From Brenneria sp. hezel4-2-4 (GTDB lineage: Bacteria; Pseudomonadota; Gammaproteobacteria; Enterobacterales; Enterobacteriaceae), in assembly GCF_013155275.1 (NCBI RefSeq), contig NZ_JABJXS010000001.1:806001-870000 (forward strand): DNA of 64,000 nt, in the 5' to 3' direction. The notes under the pieces were generated by a model. It had not been told where the DNA came from, ran no database searches, and saw nothing but the letters and a program-made list of their open reading frames with translations. Shown piece after piece: positions 1-8,682 of this stretch. The position numbers and the translations under genes were made by a program. Position 1 is the stretch's first letter. The number at the start of each line of letters is the position of its first letter.

Positions 1-533
1 ATATAAGGATGCAACTAAAAGATAATTTGTTTTCTGATTACCCTGTTAGCTTCCCTGTCAAACCTATTACCTATAGTAATCAACCTAAGGAAATATCGAT
101 TCTAGATCCAACTTCCAATATTTTTGAGTTAATTTTAACTAAAAATAAATTCTGGAAATATGAGTCTGAATATCGAATGTTTGTACCTGAAGGAAATATG
201 GGGATTGGTGGAGAGAGGAATATAAAAGATAGCGTAAACCGTAATGCAGGTCATGTTTTTCATCATGAAACAAGTGTCATGCAAGGGATTATATTTGGAC
301 CTCGAATGAGTAAATTGAAAAAAGAAGAAATCTGGCAAGTCATAAAATCCAATGTAATGAATACAAATACAAAATTATTCTACTTTTTTAATGCTGAACT
401 AACACAATCAGGAAAAATTAATATTTCAAGTGGGCAAGTAGCACAAAAACAATACGGACATGATTTATATAAAACTGACCTAACGCAGCCCGAGTTAATT
501 GATGCCATGAATATTTTCGGAATTGTAAAATAA
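1..533 (+). CDS. DUF2971 family protein, 3' part (gene enters from left edge)
   Basis: The reading frame is open to the left edge, so the true start is probably outside the window; the first Met (position 9) lacks a convincing upstream ribosome site. The visible 174 residues resemble the C-terminal part of DUF2971 proteins. A core FWKYESEYRMF segment sits near residues 48-58, followed by a region ending in IIFGPRMSKLKKEE near residues 94-107, which corresponds to the family's conserved 'E-x-E-x-R ... FGP/DPR' pattern. The biochemical role of DUF2971 is not established; members are common in phage-defence and genomic islands. The gene is strongly AT-rich, as is the next 8 kb. A second, degraded DUF2971 copy lies just downstream on the other strand. 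I am confident that this is coding and fairly confident of the family; function is unknown. Confidence 0.7.
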   Translation, partial: IRMQLKDNLFSDYPVSFPVKPITYSNQPKEISILDPTSNIFELILTKNKFWKYESEYRMFVPEGNMGIGGERNIKDSVNRNAGHVFHHETSVMQGIIFGPRMSKLKKEEIWQVIKSNVMNTNTKLFYFFNAELTQSGKINISSGQVAQKQYGHDLYKTDLTQPELIDAMNIFGIVK

Positions 534-732
534 CCGATCAATATATTCTGTCTCTGTCACGAACCCGACAGCATGTAGATACGAAAACGTAAGTAACTGA
601 GATATGTACAGCCCACAAAGCTGTAGGCAAACCATATTGGTCGCATAAATTTATCATCCGATATAATCGATAAATTTATCGGTAATAAAAACACTCAGTT
701 CTCTCTGATAAGAGGCAGTTTAATTTGTAAAG

Positions 733-1160
733 ATCATATTGTATTATTTTTTCGCCCCCCCCCAAAAAAAACCTTATCGTTATGGTCAATATTGTAATTT
801 CCAAATCAGATAGGCGAGGATCAAGACAAATCTCATCAAAGAGTTATATTGGGCCGATATCTATTTTATATAATCCATTTTTTACTTTTTCATCACCAAT
901 ATCATCAACAAGAATCCGAATTTCATTTTCATGGTTAAAGGCAGTCCTTTTAATGCATAGTAATTCTGCAAAAATATTATTTTTCCCACCAAAAATCATC
1001 TCTGAAAATATAATTTATTTCACAAAGTCTATAATTTTTTATCTTTATATTCAACCTTCCCTATGAAATACTTTAAACTTGAGAAATTATTAAAGCCATC
1101 AAATATTATATGAAATAGTTTTTTAGCTGTAGTTTTAACTACCGCTGATGCAGTTACTGT
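733..1160 (-). pseudogene. Degraded DUF2971-family gene
   Basis: Reading leftward from about 1130, a broken protein can be followed. A segment ending in KYFIGKVEYKDKK runs to an A-rich tract near 1038-1044. After a one-base frame change it continues through ELLCIKRTAFNHENEIRILV and then GLYKIDIGPI, an in-frame TAA, and LFDEICLDPRL, ending at a TGA near 733. The pattern 'KR-x-x-F-x-x-E-x-E-x-R ... DEI-x-x-DPR' is the DUF2971 signature. At least two in-frame stops (near 1015 and 845) and a frameshift show it is not functional. The segment next to the stop at 733 carries a run of nine C followed by eight A (755-771). The rightward open frame over this region is a shadow. Its 5' end is cut by the adjacent IS256-like fragment. 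Confidence 0.6.
755..771. repeat. C9A8 homopolymer pair
   Basis: Nine C directly followed by eight A. A very similar C8A7 pair lies inside the methyltransferase gene at 6622-6636. Here it falls in the tail of the degraded DUF2971 gene, so a length change would have no coding effect now. Confidence 0.9.
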
Positions 1161-1189
1161 TCGACTGGATACAGCAGAAGATGAAAACG

Positions 1190-1586
1190 CTGTCATCCAT
1201 TTGGCGTACAACGACAGGATTTAGTTATCCATCCCGGTAATACAGGTCTAGTTTTTCTTCAGCAATTGGGGTTCAAAGGTGGCTTCACGATCGCGGGGAG
1301 TACGCAGTTCAAGCGGGCCATCAGCAGTAGCTACAGTCTTTATCGAGTAGCCGTTGCGGGTATTGGAGCCAGATTTAGACTGATTTCTATCGTAGCCCAG
1401 ATGATAAGACATTTCGGCGTTGAGAGCCGCCTCAACGCTGATTTTCTTCAGCAGGCGATCGAACAGGCTGAGATCTTCAGGGGCTTTGAGATTTTTGGCC
1501 TGTTCGTTAGCCAGAGTCTGCAACTGTTTTTCGTCCATAAAGTAACCTGATTTTGATGTTGGATTGAACATATCAAAATCAGGCAA
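1190..1586 (-). mobile_element. IS256-family transposase, N-terminal remnant
   Basis: The leftward frame from 1586 (likely original start at the Met encoded at 1536-1538) encodes about 110 residues typical of the N-terminus of IS256/mutator-type transposases. These include the segment SVEAALNAEMSYHLGYDR, the RNGYS-KTV motif, and LRTPRDR...FEPQLLKKN. It stops at TAG (1248-1250), exactly where family members normally have a Gln codon. In the same frame it then reads T-C-I-T-G-M-D-N, a second TAA (1221-1223, again in place of Gln), and ILSLYAK. Homology fades near 1200. About 270 C-terminal residues, including the DDE catalytic residues, are missing, so the element cannot be autonomous. I did not identify terminal inverted repeats. 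It marks an old insertion that truncated the neighbouring DUF2971 gene. Confidence 0.8.
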
Positions 1587-1708
1587 TTACATAATCTTAT
1601 GTACAGGCTCACCGTCATTACTAACTAAAGGTTGTATCTAATCCTGGGGGCAGGTCAACTCCAATCCACTCATTGTAAGATATTCTCATTACAGAGTTTT
1701 TTTAATAC

Positions 1709-3508
1709 TTAAGCCCACATATTGGTATTTTCCTGAAAATCAAGCCCTACTCGGGTCTGCGATGAACCAAACTTATGCAACAAATTCAACGCATACTCAT
1801 AACGTAACTCTGCTACAGCATAAGCAGCTAAGGGGCGTATAGCTAATGGTTTACCTTCAACAGTAGCATCTTCACGAACAGCGGTTAGTGATACTTTATG
1901 TCCATCGCCATAGCGACCTAAATTACCAGCATAAAACGTATCCCAAGGTGGGTTATCTGTACCCAACCAATATGCTTTCGGTGTACCATCAATATTGAGA
2001 TAAATATATTCATTCCGATTTGCTTTACTATTTGCTGTATCTAAATTCACATTGGTGAACCTAACTGCTTTAAAAACCATGTGTGATTCCCCAATACGTG
2101 ACTGCCATTGAGTAATCTTTTGTCCAGGAACTAGATCACAGGCAGGAGTAATGCACACCCATATATCACCTTCGATGTCCAAGACAGTACCAGTGATAAG
2201 ATGATCATTATTTACTACCATAGAACAAGAGAAGGCATTAAGATGTCCTAATGCTAAATCTTTATTATTCATACATTCATTGAAGAATTTCTGGACAAAT
2301 GCTTTTCCGTCGTTTGGGCTGTCATTTTTAGCAACTGCCATTATCTTTTTAGAAAAATCACGGAGTACTAAGCGTGAAGCTGTTGCTAATTGCTCCCAAT
2401 GTAAGTTAATTGCCTTGTCATGAGCTGAATCATCACTAGCATGTTGAAGAAGATTGTAAAGCCAACCAGCTTGAGCATATCTATTACTTATAATCCTGGA
2501 CGCTTGCTCTATTCCATTCTCATCTAATTCATAACGCATTTTTGCCATTAAAAGATGCATTGGAGATGCATTGTGTTTGGTTAAGGCTACAATAAGTGCA
2601 TCAATAAGCTCATGCTCAGGGTTTTCCTCACTTTTTCGAATAACCGAAATGAACGTTTTCCCCGTACTAATATAATTGGTATCACTCCCCCAGTGCCATT
2701 GTAAATCGGGTCTAGATATTCCGTCGATATTAACTCCATTTTTCTCCAAAATCTCATAGAAACGCCATTTCATAAGATCGATACAAGTTAAGTCAGACTC
2801 TTGAGTAACATCATTTATCTCGGATAAAAATGGATTTAGTGGATGTGTTGGTTTTCGAGGATTAATAAGTTTTTCAGGGGCATCCGAAAAATAAATATCG
2901 AAAATCTCGCGAAGGTTTATTTCTTCATTGATCCAACGGTAATCCCTTCCGTCCTCATGTGCATCCAACCACTTATTCATTCTTTCAATCGTATCTTCTG
3001 ACGGTATCAACGTATGCGCAGGATCAATATGGATAAAATCTATCAAAATTTCTTTAAATACATCTTCTATATCACCAATATATCCCTTTGTATGCACCAG
3101 TGTAATATTATAGTGATTATTCTGATCAAGCGACTGAATAATTTTACGGGCACGAATACCTTTATCTGCCGCTTCATCTCCATCAAGATGATAGTCTAAC
3201 ACAATTAGATCACTATGATGAATGTGTGGTGGTATTTCTTCATCTCCACCCAAATTTGGTGTTCCACCATTAAAAACATCTATACTCCACTTATAAGTAG
3301 AGTGACACATAGTAATTATTTTTTTTAGTCTTTCTATATTTGCACCCATTGATGCAACAGTTTCCTCATCGCCAACAATAACTTGATTCTTCCGCTCAAT
3401 CAATGAGATAAGCGTAGGATACTCATCATCAATAACTGTGACGTTACGGATAGGTTTTATAAAAGCTTCCTTTATAAGATCAGGATAAGTCGTTACCATA
3501 TCAGTCAT
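1709..3508 (-). CDS. Receiver-domain protein of the GHKL/methyltransferase operon
   Basis: A 599-residue protein and the last gene of a three-gene operon. Residues about 20-165 look like a response-regulator receiver domain: acidic pair D27-D28 in TVIDDEY, likely phospho-acceptor D105 in LIVLDYHLDG, and a conserved Thr/Lys in LVHTKGY. The remaining ~430 residues have no DNA-binding or nuclease motif that I recognise. A beta-rich stretch LITGTVLDIEGDIWVCITPACDLVP lies near residues 430-455. The start overlaps the end of the upstream GHKL gene by 8 nt and is preceded by AAAGGA at suitable spacing, so translation is coupled. Because the upstream partner carries a histidine-kinase-like core, I infer that the receiver is its phosphorylation target and that the C-terminal part is an effector or regulator. 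That function is inference only; the receiver call is fairly strong. Confidence 0.72.
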   Translation of the reverse strand: MTDMVTTYPDLIKEAFIKPIRNVTVIDDEYPTLISLIERKNQVIVGDEETVASMGANIERLKKIITMCHSTYKWSIDVFNGGTPNLGGDEEIPPHIHHSDLIVLDYHLDGDEAADKGIRARKIIQSLDQNNHYNITLVHTKGYIGDIEDVFKEILIDFIHIDPAHTLIPSEDTIERMNKWLDAHEDGRDYRWINEEINLREIFDIYFSDAPEKLINPRKPTHPLNPFLSEINDVTQESDLTCIDLMKWRFYEILEKNGVNIDGISRPDLQWHWGSDTNYISTGKTFISVIRKSEENPEHELIDALIVALTKHNASPMHLLMAKMRYELDENGIEQASRIISNRYAQAGWLYNLLQHASDDSAHDKAINLHWEQLATASRLVLRDFSKKIMAVAKNDSPNDGKAFVQKFFNECMNNKDLALGHLNAFSCSMVVNNDHLITGTVLDIEGDIWVCITPACDLVPGQKITQWQSRIGESHMVFKAVRFTNVNLDTANSKANRNEYIYLNIDGTPKAYWLGTDNPPWDTFYAGNLGRYGDGHKVSLTAVREDATVEGKPLAIRPLAAYAVAELRYEYALNLLHKFGSSQTRVGLDFQENTNMWA

Positions 3509-6470
3509 TGATCAATCCTTTAAACGCAATTGCAAAATTTGCACCATTAAGTTTTTTGAAAGTGTCTCGAACCTCATAGCGAATACTATGTCCACCAGCT
3601 TTCAGGTTTTGTTTACATAGATAAAGCCCTACACCTCTCCCGCCCTTTTGTTTACGAGTGAAGAAAAGGGTGAAGAGACTTTCGAGATCATCAACATCCA
3701 CACCAGGCCCATTATCACTGATAAATACCTCATCATCAGTACATGATAATAATATTTCTTTTTTATTACTTTCAATCCTTTGCACCCAATATATTGAGTT
3801 ATTTATTATATTTATGAATACTGGAAAGATTCGTGATTGCAAATCCATAATCGATATACTCCTGAATTCAGGAGTGCATGAAAGGTGGATATCTGCGGTC
3901 GATAGTTGTTTAGAAAAATATCCTGTGATATATTCCTCTATACCTAATCCTGTTATTTTCTGAATCTCTTTCTTACCGGATAGTTTAAGAGGAGAAAGAA
4001 ATTTAAGCTTATCAATTAATGAGTTATGGCAATTTAATGCGACATCGATGTTTTTCTTCTGATTAGGAGTCAACTCATCATCTTTTATCACTTTCAATGC
4101 ATACGTAAGTTCTTGATCTAATCCATCAAGTTCATGACCGATAATTTCGACTGTAATTCCGAGCTGTGCCAACGAATGCAATCGTGCTAATTCATCTCTA
4201 TAACGGACGGACTCATTCATGCTGTGGATAGCGAGGCCTTCCAAATCAATCTGTTCATTAATACGCTCAAGAGCAGTGACATATGGAGATAATTTTTGAG
4301 CGTTTTCAATTTCAATTTTCTCCTGCTCGGCATCTAATTTCTCAAGTACTACTGGCAATGATACTCTCGCAAGGTTTAAGTCCTCAAGACTTTCTTCCAT
4401 AGTAAGTTTATATTGCTCTCTGCAATTTTTAATTAAATCTTCGAGTTCAACTTGCTGCTTGAGAAGCATTTCTTTACCGCGGGCAGCATACCTTGTAATG
4501 CTATTATTGATACTTGCCAGTTTACTCCGATAAACTTCATATGCTTTCTCATAGTCGCTTTTCTGACTAGATTCGGCAATAGCCTTATTTATCGTATAAG
4601 TAATATCCTTAATAATCTCCTTGCAGTACAACTCTTCCTTTCTGTACGCACGATAGTCGTCTTCTAGACGCCCAAGATTTGCAGGTATAGGACTCAATGA
4701 ATAACCCTGAATAGTCTCATAAAATTCATCAGTAGCTACCTTAAGTGCTTGTAGATCATCAATTGAATCTAAACTCAATCGTCCTGCCAGATTATCTTTA
4801 AATTCTGATAATGTAGACACAAGTTTTACCAGAGATGCCATGTTACGTTTTATTGATGTCCGTATACGTGTTCGTTCCTTGTTAAGTAATTTACTTCTAT
4901 CTTCATCAGCCTTTAGCTGAGCCTTTTTTTCTTTAATATCATCAATTGTACTTTTTCTTTCTTTAGCGAGCCTGCCAAAGTGTTTATCTGCGGAATCTTG
5001 AAGAATTTTTTCAACTATTTCACGAAATAATTTCGAAGCACGATTCTCAATAAACCCTTCTCGACCAGCTTTGTCTTTTAAATTAGGATTATTTTCACGC
5101 GTTATGGCAATACGCCCAAACATACGGCGATTAGACCAAAAATATCTGCCAGCATTCTTAGATCGACGTTCTTCAATTGAGAAGTAATCACTATCAGCCC
5201 GTCCATATGGCATAACTCTTAGCCCGTCGCGATATACTTTCAATCCACCATATTTTTCTGATTGTTCAATAAAATGTGCATGCTGAGAATCATTCAATGA
5301 TGAACTATTATAATTCCATTCATAAGATCCAATTCGCAAGTGAAAAGGACCGAAGGCGCTATCTTTTCGTGTTTTGTAAATTTGTTTTGGTTTAATAGAG
5401 TATTCTTCAATCCATTCTCCAAAAACTTTAACCCTACCTTTAAAATAGCCTTCGGAATCCACTTCCCCTTCAATTATATGCTCTAGTTCTTCCAGATTTC
5501 TTAGATCAAACTCTCTGTTTTCTCCGATGATTATCCTCGGTGCATTATTAATCCAACCGGTAACACTATATGAAAAATCATCTATTACTGGTTCATCATT
5601 ACGAGAAAAGGGATCAGTAAAATTTGAAAGCGTTTGAAAAAATCGTTCGCGTGTACTTTTCTCAGTGTCGTCAGCTTGATTAAGCTCGGTACTTGATAAC
5701 TGAATATAAATGTCATATTGGACATCCGCGATAAACATGGCTGTTCCATGGGTCGAATCGCCTGACCATACACCCCATTTGCTGAAATGCTCCTCTTTGA
5801 ATACATCTTGTATCAGCGTTTCTTCGATTTTTTCTTGAGTAGTAACTTCTAATCCATCTTCAGTTTCTTGTTTGCTGAAAGCACTCCAAGCATCCGCAAT
5901 CCGTTTTGTTCGAGCAGGATCATCTGAGTTGCCCCATATATTCCCCATCATCTGATCAAATAGTTGTGGAAGTACTTCTGAAAGATCATTTTTATGGATA
6001 AATTCACTGACAGGGATCTGAACATCATTCAGAAATAAGAATGGATTTTCAAACAACCGCCAATCTATAAGAGCCGCAACATAGTCACTATTTTTTCGTT
6101 TGGAGATAAGTAATAACAACGGTCCTAAAGCTGCTGATGACAAGCGACCAATCCCTTTTTGACCTTGTTTTGGGCGTTCTGCTAAACCATCTCGATCCCT
6201 TTCAGGAATAGAGAAACCATTAGTTTTTGATTCTGTCCCTACAATGAGCCATTTAGATTCAAATTCATTACGATTCATACCGTGGCCATCATCAACAATG
6301 GCTGAAACCTTCATATCCCCCTCAAAGATATGAAGGCATACTTGTTTGGCATAGGCATCATAAGCGTTCTTCCAAAGCTCCGATATAGCAGTCGGGCAGT
6401 CAGCTATCTGTTCCCGCCCTAGATGATCAATCGTCCTTGCTCTAGTCTGAAACGTAACATGTTGAGTCAT
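3501..6470 (-). CDS. Double GHKL ATPase: MORC/HSP90-like N-terminus plus histidine-kinase-like C-terminus
   Basis: About 989 residues. I prefer the ATG at 6470, which overlaps the methyltransferase stop as ATGA with AAGGA upstream, over the ATG at 6479. The N-terminal GHKL ATPase has N-box residues E31/N35/D38 in AISELWKNAYDAYA, G1 motif DDGHGM (60-65) and GTESK (about 78-82), as in MutL/MORC/HSP90 proteins. The middle (about 520-740) is charged and helical, probably coiled coil. A second module resembles a histidine kinase: a helical segment with a GHELDG motif (His about 779) in the phospho-acceptor position, then a HATPase domain with N-box FINIINNSIYW, G1 DNGPGV (about 917) and G2 GGRGVGLYL (about 940). 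GHKL ATPases of the MutL/MORC type are known in restriction-modification neighbourhoods. Having two GHKL modules in one chain next to a receiver protein is unusual. Confidence 0.8.
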   Translation of the reverse strand: MTQHVTFQTRARTIDHLGREQIADCPTAISELWKNAYDAYAKQVCLHIFEGDMKVSAIVDDGHGMNRNEFESKWLIVGTESKTNGFSIPERDRDGLAERPKQGQKGIGRLSSAALGPLLLLISKRKNSDYVAALIDWRLFENPFLFLNDVQIPVSEFIHKNDLSEVLPQLFDQMMGNIWGNSDDPARTKRIADAWSAFSKQETEDGLEVTTQEKIEETLIQDVFKEEHFSKWGVWSGDSTHGTAMFIADVQYDIYIQLSSTELNQADDTEKSTRERFFQTLSNFTDPFSRNDEPVIDDFSYSVTGWINNAPRIIIGENREFDLRNLEELEHIIEGEVDSEGYFKGRVKVFGEWIEEYSIKPKQIYKTRKDSAFGPFHLRIGSYEWNYNSSSLNDSQHAHFIEQSEKYGGLKVYRDGLRVMPYGRADSDYFSIEERRSKNAGRYFWSNRRMFGRIAITRENNPNLKDKAGREGFIENRASKLFREIVEKILQDSADKHFGRLAKERKSTIDDIKEKKAQLKADEDRSKLLNKERTRIRTSIKRNMASLVKLVSTLSEFKDNLAGRLSLDSIDDLQALKVATDEFYETIQGYSLSPIPANLGRLEDDYRAYRKEELYCKEIIKDITYTINKAIAESSQKSDYEKAYEVYRSKLASINNSITRYAARGKEMLLKQQVELEDLIKNCREQYKLTMEESLEDLNLARVSLPVVLEKLDAEQEKIEIENAQKLSPYVTALERINEQIDLEGLAIHSMNESVRYRDELARLHSLAQLGITVEIIGHELDGLDQELTYALKVIKDDELTPNQKKNIDVALNCHNSLIDKLKFLSPLKLSGKKEIQKITGLGIEEYITGYFSKQLSTADIHLSCTPEFRSISIMDLQSRIFPVFINIINNSIYWVQRIESNKKEILLSCTDDEVFISDNGPGVDVDDLESLFTLFFTRKQKGGRGVGLYLCKQNLKAGGHSIRYEVRDTFKKLNGANFAIAFKGLIND

Positions 6471-7678
6471 TTTGTACATTCCTTACCATAATCTACTTCC
6501 CTGGCATTATTTTTAACCTCATGGGAAGGCTGCGTTGATAGTAGTTTCATTATTGATCCCAGCAGCACTTTACCAAGTTCTACAGGGACAGCATTTCCGA
6601 TTTGTTTAGCAACAGACATTGCCCCCCCCAAAAAAACATACTCATCAGGGAATGTCTGTAACCGCGCTGCATGCCTCAGAGAAATGCCCTGTGGTAGCCA
6701 CGGATGAACAAAACGGCCTTTCGAAGGGTTATTACAACCCGTAGTAACAGTATTTGATGGTATATGGGGATAGATTCTTCCATACACATCCAGATGGCCA
6801 CTGTAATTCTTATGGCAATCTAATATCCTTCCTGACTCAGTTCTATCCCCTAAGAGAGGGGTGTTTTCAAAAAGAACTGTCATTTCAGGAGAATGCATCA
6901 TATGGACATGACATGGATCATTGGAAACTACGGGTTTACCCCATACTAGCGTCTTAATGCAGAGTTCTGCATCCTCAACAGTGAAATTAAACTTCTCAAT
7001 GAGTCTCTCTTTCAGCTCAACCAATACTGATTGAGGAGGACGTTCAAACACAGTAGAAGATGTTGCCCACATTCTTGAACCCGATTTGGTATGAGTAGCT
7101 TTTGGAGGCCATTCAAAACCATCTGTGCATATGTCTTTTCTTACTGCGAGTATGAAAGCACGCTTACGACTTTGTGGAACACCATAATCTCTCGCATTCA
7201 GAATGAAGGGTTGATCGCCAATGATGTGGTAGTCATGTGCTCTCGTGAGAGCGATAAAATTGTTCAAATACTCCGCATGGCGAGGCCAAAGGAGGCCCGG
7301 CACATTTTCAACCAAAAATACTTTTGGTCTTAGATTCTTAACGAAATCAAAGTAACGTATCAATAGAGCATTTCTTGGGTCATCTTTTCCTGCATCATTA
7401 ATGCGGTGTGATGAAAACCCTTGACATGGCGGACCACCGAGCAAAATGTCAAGCTGACCCTGCTTGATGCCCTGAAACTTCATCATAGAGCCAATATCAA
7501 CATCATTGATGTCTTGGGAGAACACCTGAGTTTGTGCGCCAAGCTTCTCAACAAGGTTGTGGTAGTAAGTATCAGAGGCTTGCTTATCAAGCTCAATTGC
7601 GGCTTGAACATCAATGCCAACCTCAAAGGCTGCAAGCGAAAAACCTCCCGCACCAGCAAATAAATCAATAGCTTTCAA
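6467..7678 (-). CDS. DNA (cytosine-5-)-methyltransferase
   Basis: 403 residues with all main C5-methyltransferase motifs in order: I, DLFAGAGGFS (5-14, SAM binding); IV, GGPPCQGFS with catalytic C85; VI, ENVPG (124-128); VIII, QSRKR (169-173); IX, RHAARLQTFP (about 330-340); X, QIGNAVP (about 360). The target-recognition region lies between VIII and IX. It methylates cytosine in a specific, here unknown, duplex sequence using S-adenosylmethionine. The predicted start is TTG at 7678, since no ATG fits motif I; the ribosome site is weak. The stop overlaps the next gene as ATGA. A T7G8 run inside the coding strand, between motifs IX and X, is a possible slippage site. A divergent HNH-type gene lies upstream. 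It is first in a three-gene operon, so it probably marks host DNA for a restriction or sensing system. Confidence 0.92.
   Translation of the reverse strand: MKAIDLFAGAGGFSLAAFEVGIDVQAAIELDKQASDTYYHNLVEKLGAQTQVFSQDINDVDIGSMMKFQGIKQGQLDILLGGPPCQGFSSHRINDAGKDDPRNALLIRYFDFVKNLRPKVFLVENVPGLLWPRHAEYLNNFIALTRAHDYHIIGDQPFILNARDYGVPQSRKRAFILAVRKDICTDGFEWPPKATHTKSGSRMWATSSTVFERPPQSVLVELKERLIEKFNFTVEDAELCIKTLVWGKPVVSNDPCHVHMMHSPEMTVLFENTPLLGDRTESGRILDCHKNYSGHLDVYGRIYPHIPSNTVTTGCNNPSKGRFVHPWLPQGISLRHAARLQTFPDEYVFLGGAMSVAKQIGNAVPVELGKVLLGSIMKLLSTQPSHEVKNNAREVDYGKECTK
6622..6636 (-). repeat. C8A7 tract (T7G8 on the coding strand) inside the methyltransferase gene
   Basis: On the coding strand seven T are followed by eight G, encoding V-F-L-G-G-A near residue 350. 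The tract lies after motif IX and before motif X. A one-base change would remove motif X and also break the ATGA coupling to the GHKL gene. It parallels the C9A8 pair at 755-771. Confidence 0.85.
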
Positions 7679-7770
7679 TTTAATCTTACTCAGACTTTTT
7701 AAGTTTTGATGCCAGCATTATACGCAACATCTGTATCAGATACCCCCAGTTAATGTTACTAGTGGAAAAT

Positions 7771-7797
7771 CGTGTGATCCGTGTTATCCGTGTTATC
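7771..7797. promoter_or_regulatory. Three tandem 9-bp repeats between methyltransferase and HNH genes
   Basis: Three contiguous units, CGTGTGATC, CGTGTTATC, CGTGTTATC, lie about 95 bp upstream of the methyltransferase start and 170 bp upstream of the HNH start. Tandem sites in a divergent restriction-modification-like promoter region suggest a controlling protein's binding array. No small controller (C-protein) gene is visible nearby, so the binder is unknown. Confidence 0.6.
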
Positions 7798-7968
7798 TCT
7801 ATGATATCAAAAGCACCAAACACACTTTACTGCGACTAACAACCGGATTGATACTAGTTTTATGTACATGGGATGGCTGGTCGATGCATCAGTAACTTTT
7901 TAATCGTTGAAACTGCGTGGCTTACAGAACAAAAAAGCAACAGCAATATGACATTTAGAGAGGATTGT

Positions 7969-8682
7969 ATGGAAGAAATAGAGCATTTTACCGATGATCG
8001 GCACAAAGCCTGGTGTATCCATTGCGGTTCGCCCATTATTGATCGTCATACAAATAGAGATCACGTTCCGACAAAAGGGTTACTAGAAAGACCTCTGCCG
8101 CCCCATGTACCGCAAGTCGAAGTATGCAAGGAATGTAATACCAGCTTCTCATTGGATGAAGAGTACTTCGTTACTTTTCTGAGTTGCGTGGAGGCAGGAA
8201 GCACAGACCCTTCAGCGCAAAGAAATACAAAAATCGGGAGGGCGCTTACACGTACCCCATCCCTTGCTACTCGACTACAGGCAGCTAAGCAGATTACAGT
8301 GAATGAATATGGCAGACAGCAGATTCTTTGGCTACCTGAGATAGAACGCATAAATCGGGTTATTTTGAAAAATGCCAGAGGCCATGCTTTCTACGAGTAC
8401 GGAGAGCCAATGTTGGACGATCCAATCTCTGTAAGTGCCGTTCCACTGATATCAATGAATCAAAACCAACGTAACGACTTCGAAGAAGCCGGTGGGCCTT
8501 TTGCTGGCTGGCCAGAAGTTGGAAGTAGAATGATGACTCGCGTCATGACAGGTCAAGACTTAGATGATGGTTGGGTTAATGTTCAAGATGACATCTATCG
8601 ATATGTGGTATTTCAACAAGGCATAATGACCGTCCGCTCAGTCATACATAACTATCTCGCAACTGAGGTGGTTTGGGAATAA
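7969..8682 (+). CDS. HNH-like nuclease domain protein
   Basis: 237 residues from the ATG at 7969, chosen because AGAGAGG lies 5 nt upstream; the frame is open back to 7873 but earlier Mets lack such a site. The N-terminal third holds a zinc-ribbon HNH arrangement: C16-x2-C19 (WCIHCG), D31-H32 in the motif RDHVP, and C53-x2-C56-N57 (VCKECN). This is the usual layout of HNH/treble-clef endonucleases, with the two Cys pairs binding zinc and the DH pair catalytic. The C-terminal two thirds are unassigned. It is transcribed divergently from the methyltransferase operon, sharing a ~290-bp control region with tandem repeats. It may therefore supply the cleavage activity for that system, which otherwise shows no nuclease. 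That link is inference; proximity in a defence island is the only evidence. Confidence 0.7.
   Translation: MEEIEHFTDDRHKAWCIHCGSPIIDRHTNRDHVPTKGLLERPLPPHVPQVEVCKECNTSFSLDEEYFVTFLSCVEAGSTDPSAQRNTKIGRALTRTPSLATRLQAAKQITVNEYGRQQILWLPEIERINRVILKNARGHAFYEYGEPMLDDPISVSAVPLISMNQNQRNDFEEAGGPFAGWPEVGSRMMTRVMTGQDLDDGWVNVQDDIYRYVVFQQGIMTVRSVIHNYLATEVVWE

Noticed and set aside
782..1066. 94-codon rightward open frame
   Set aside because: It is the antisense shadow of the degraded DUF2971 gene; its composition is not protein-like and it lacks a ribosome site.
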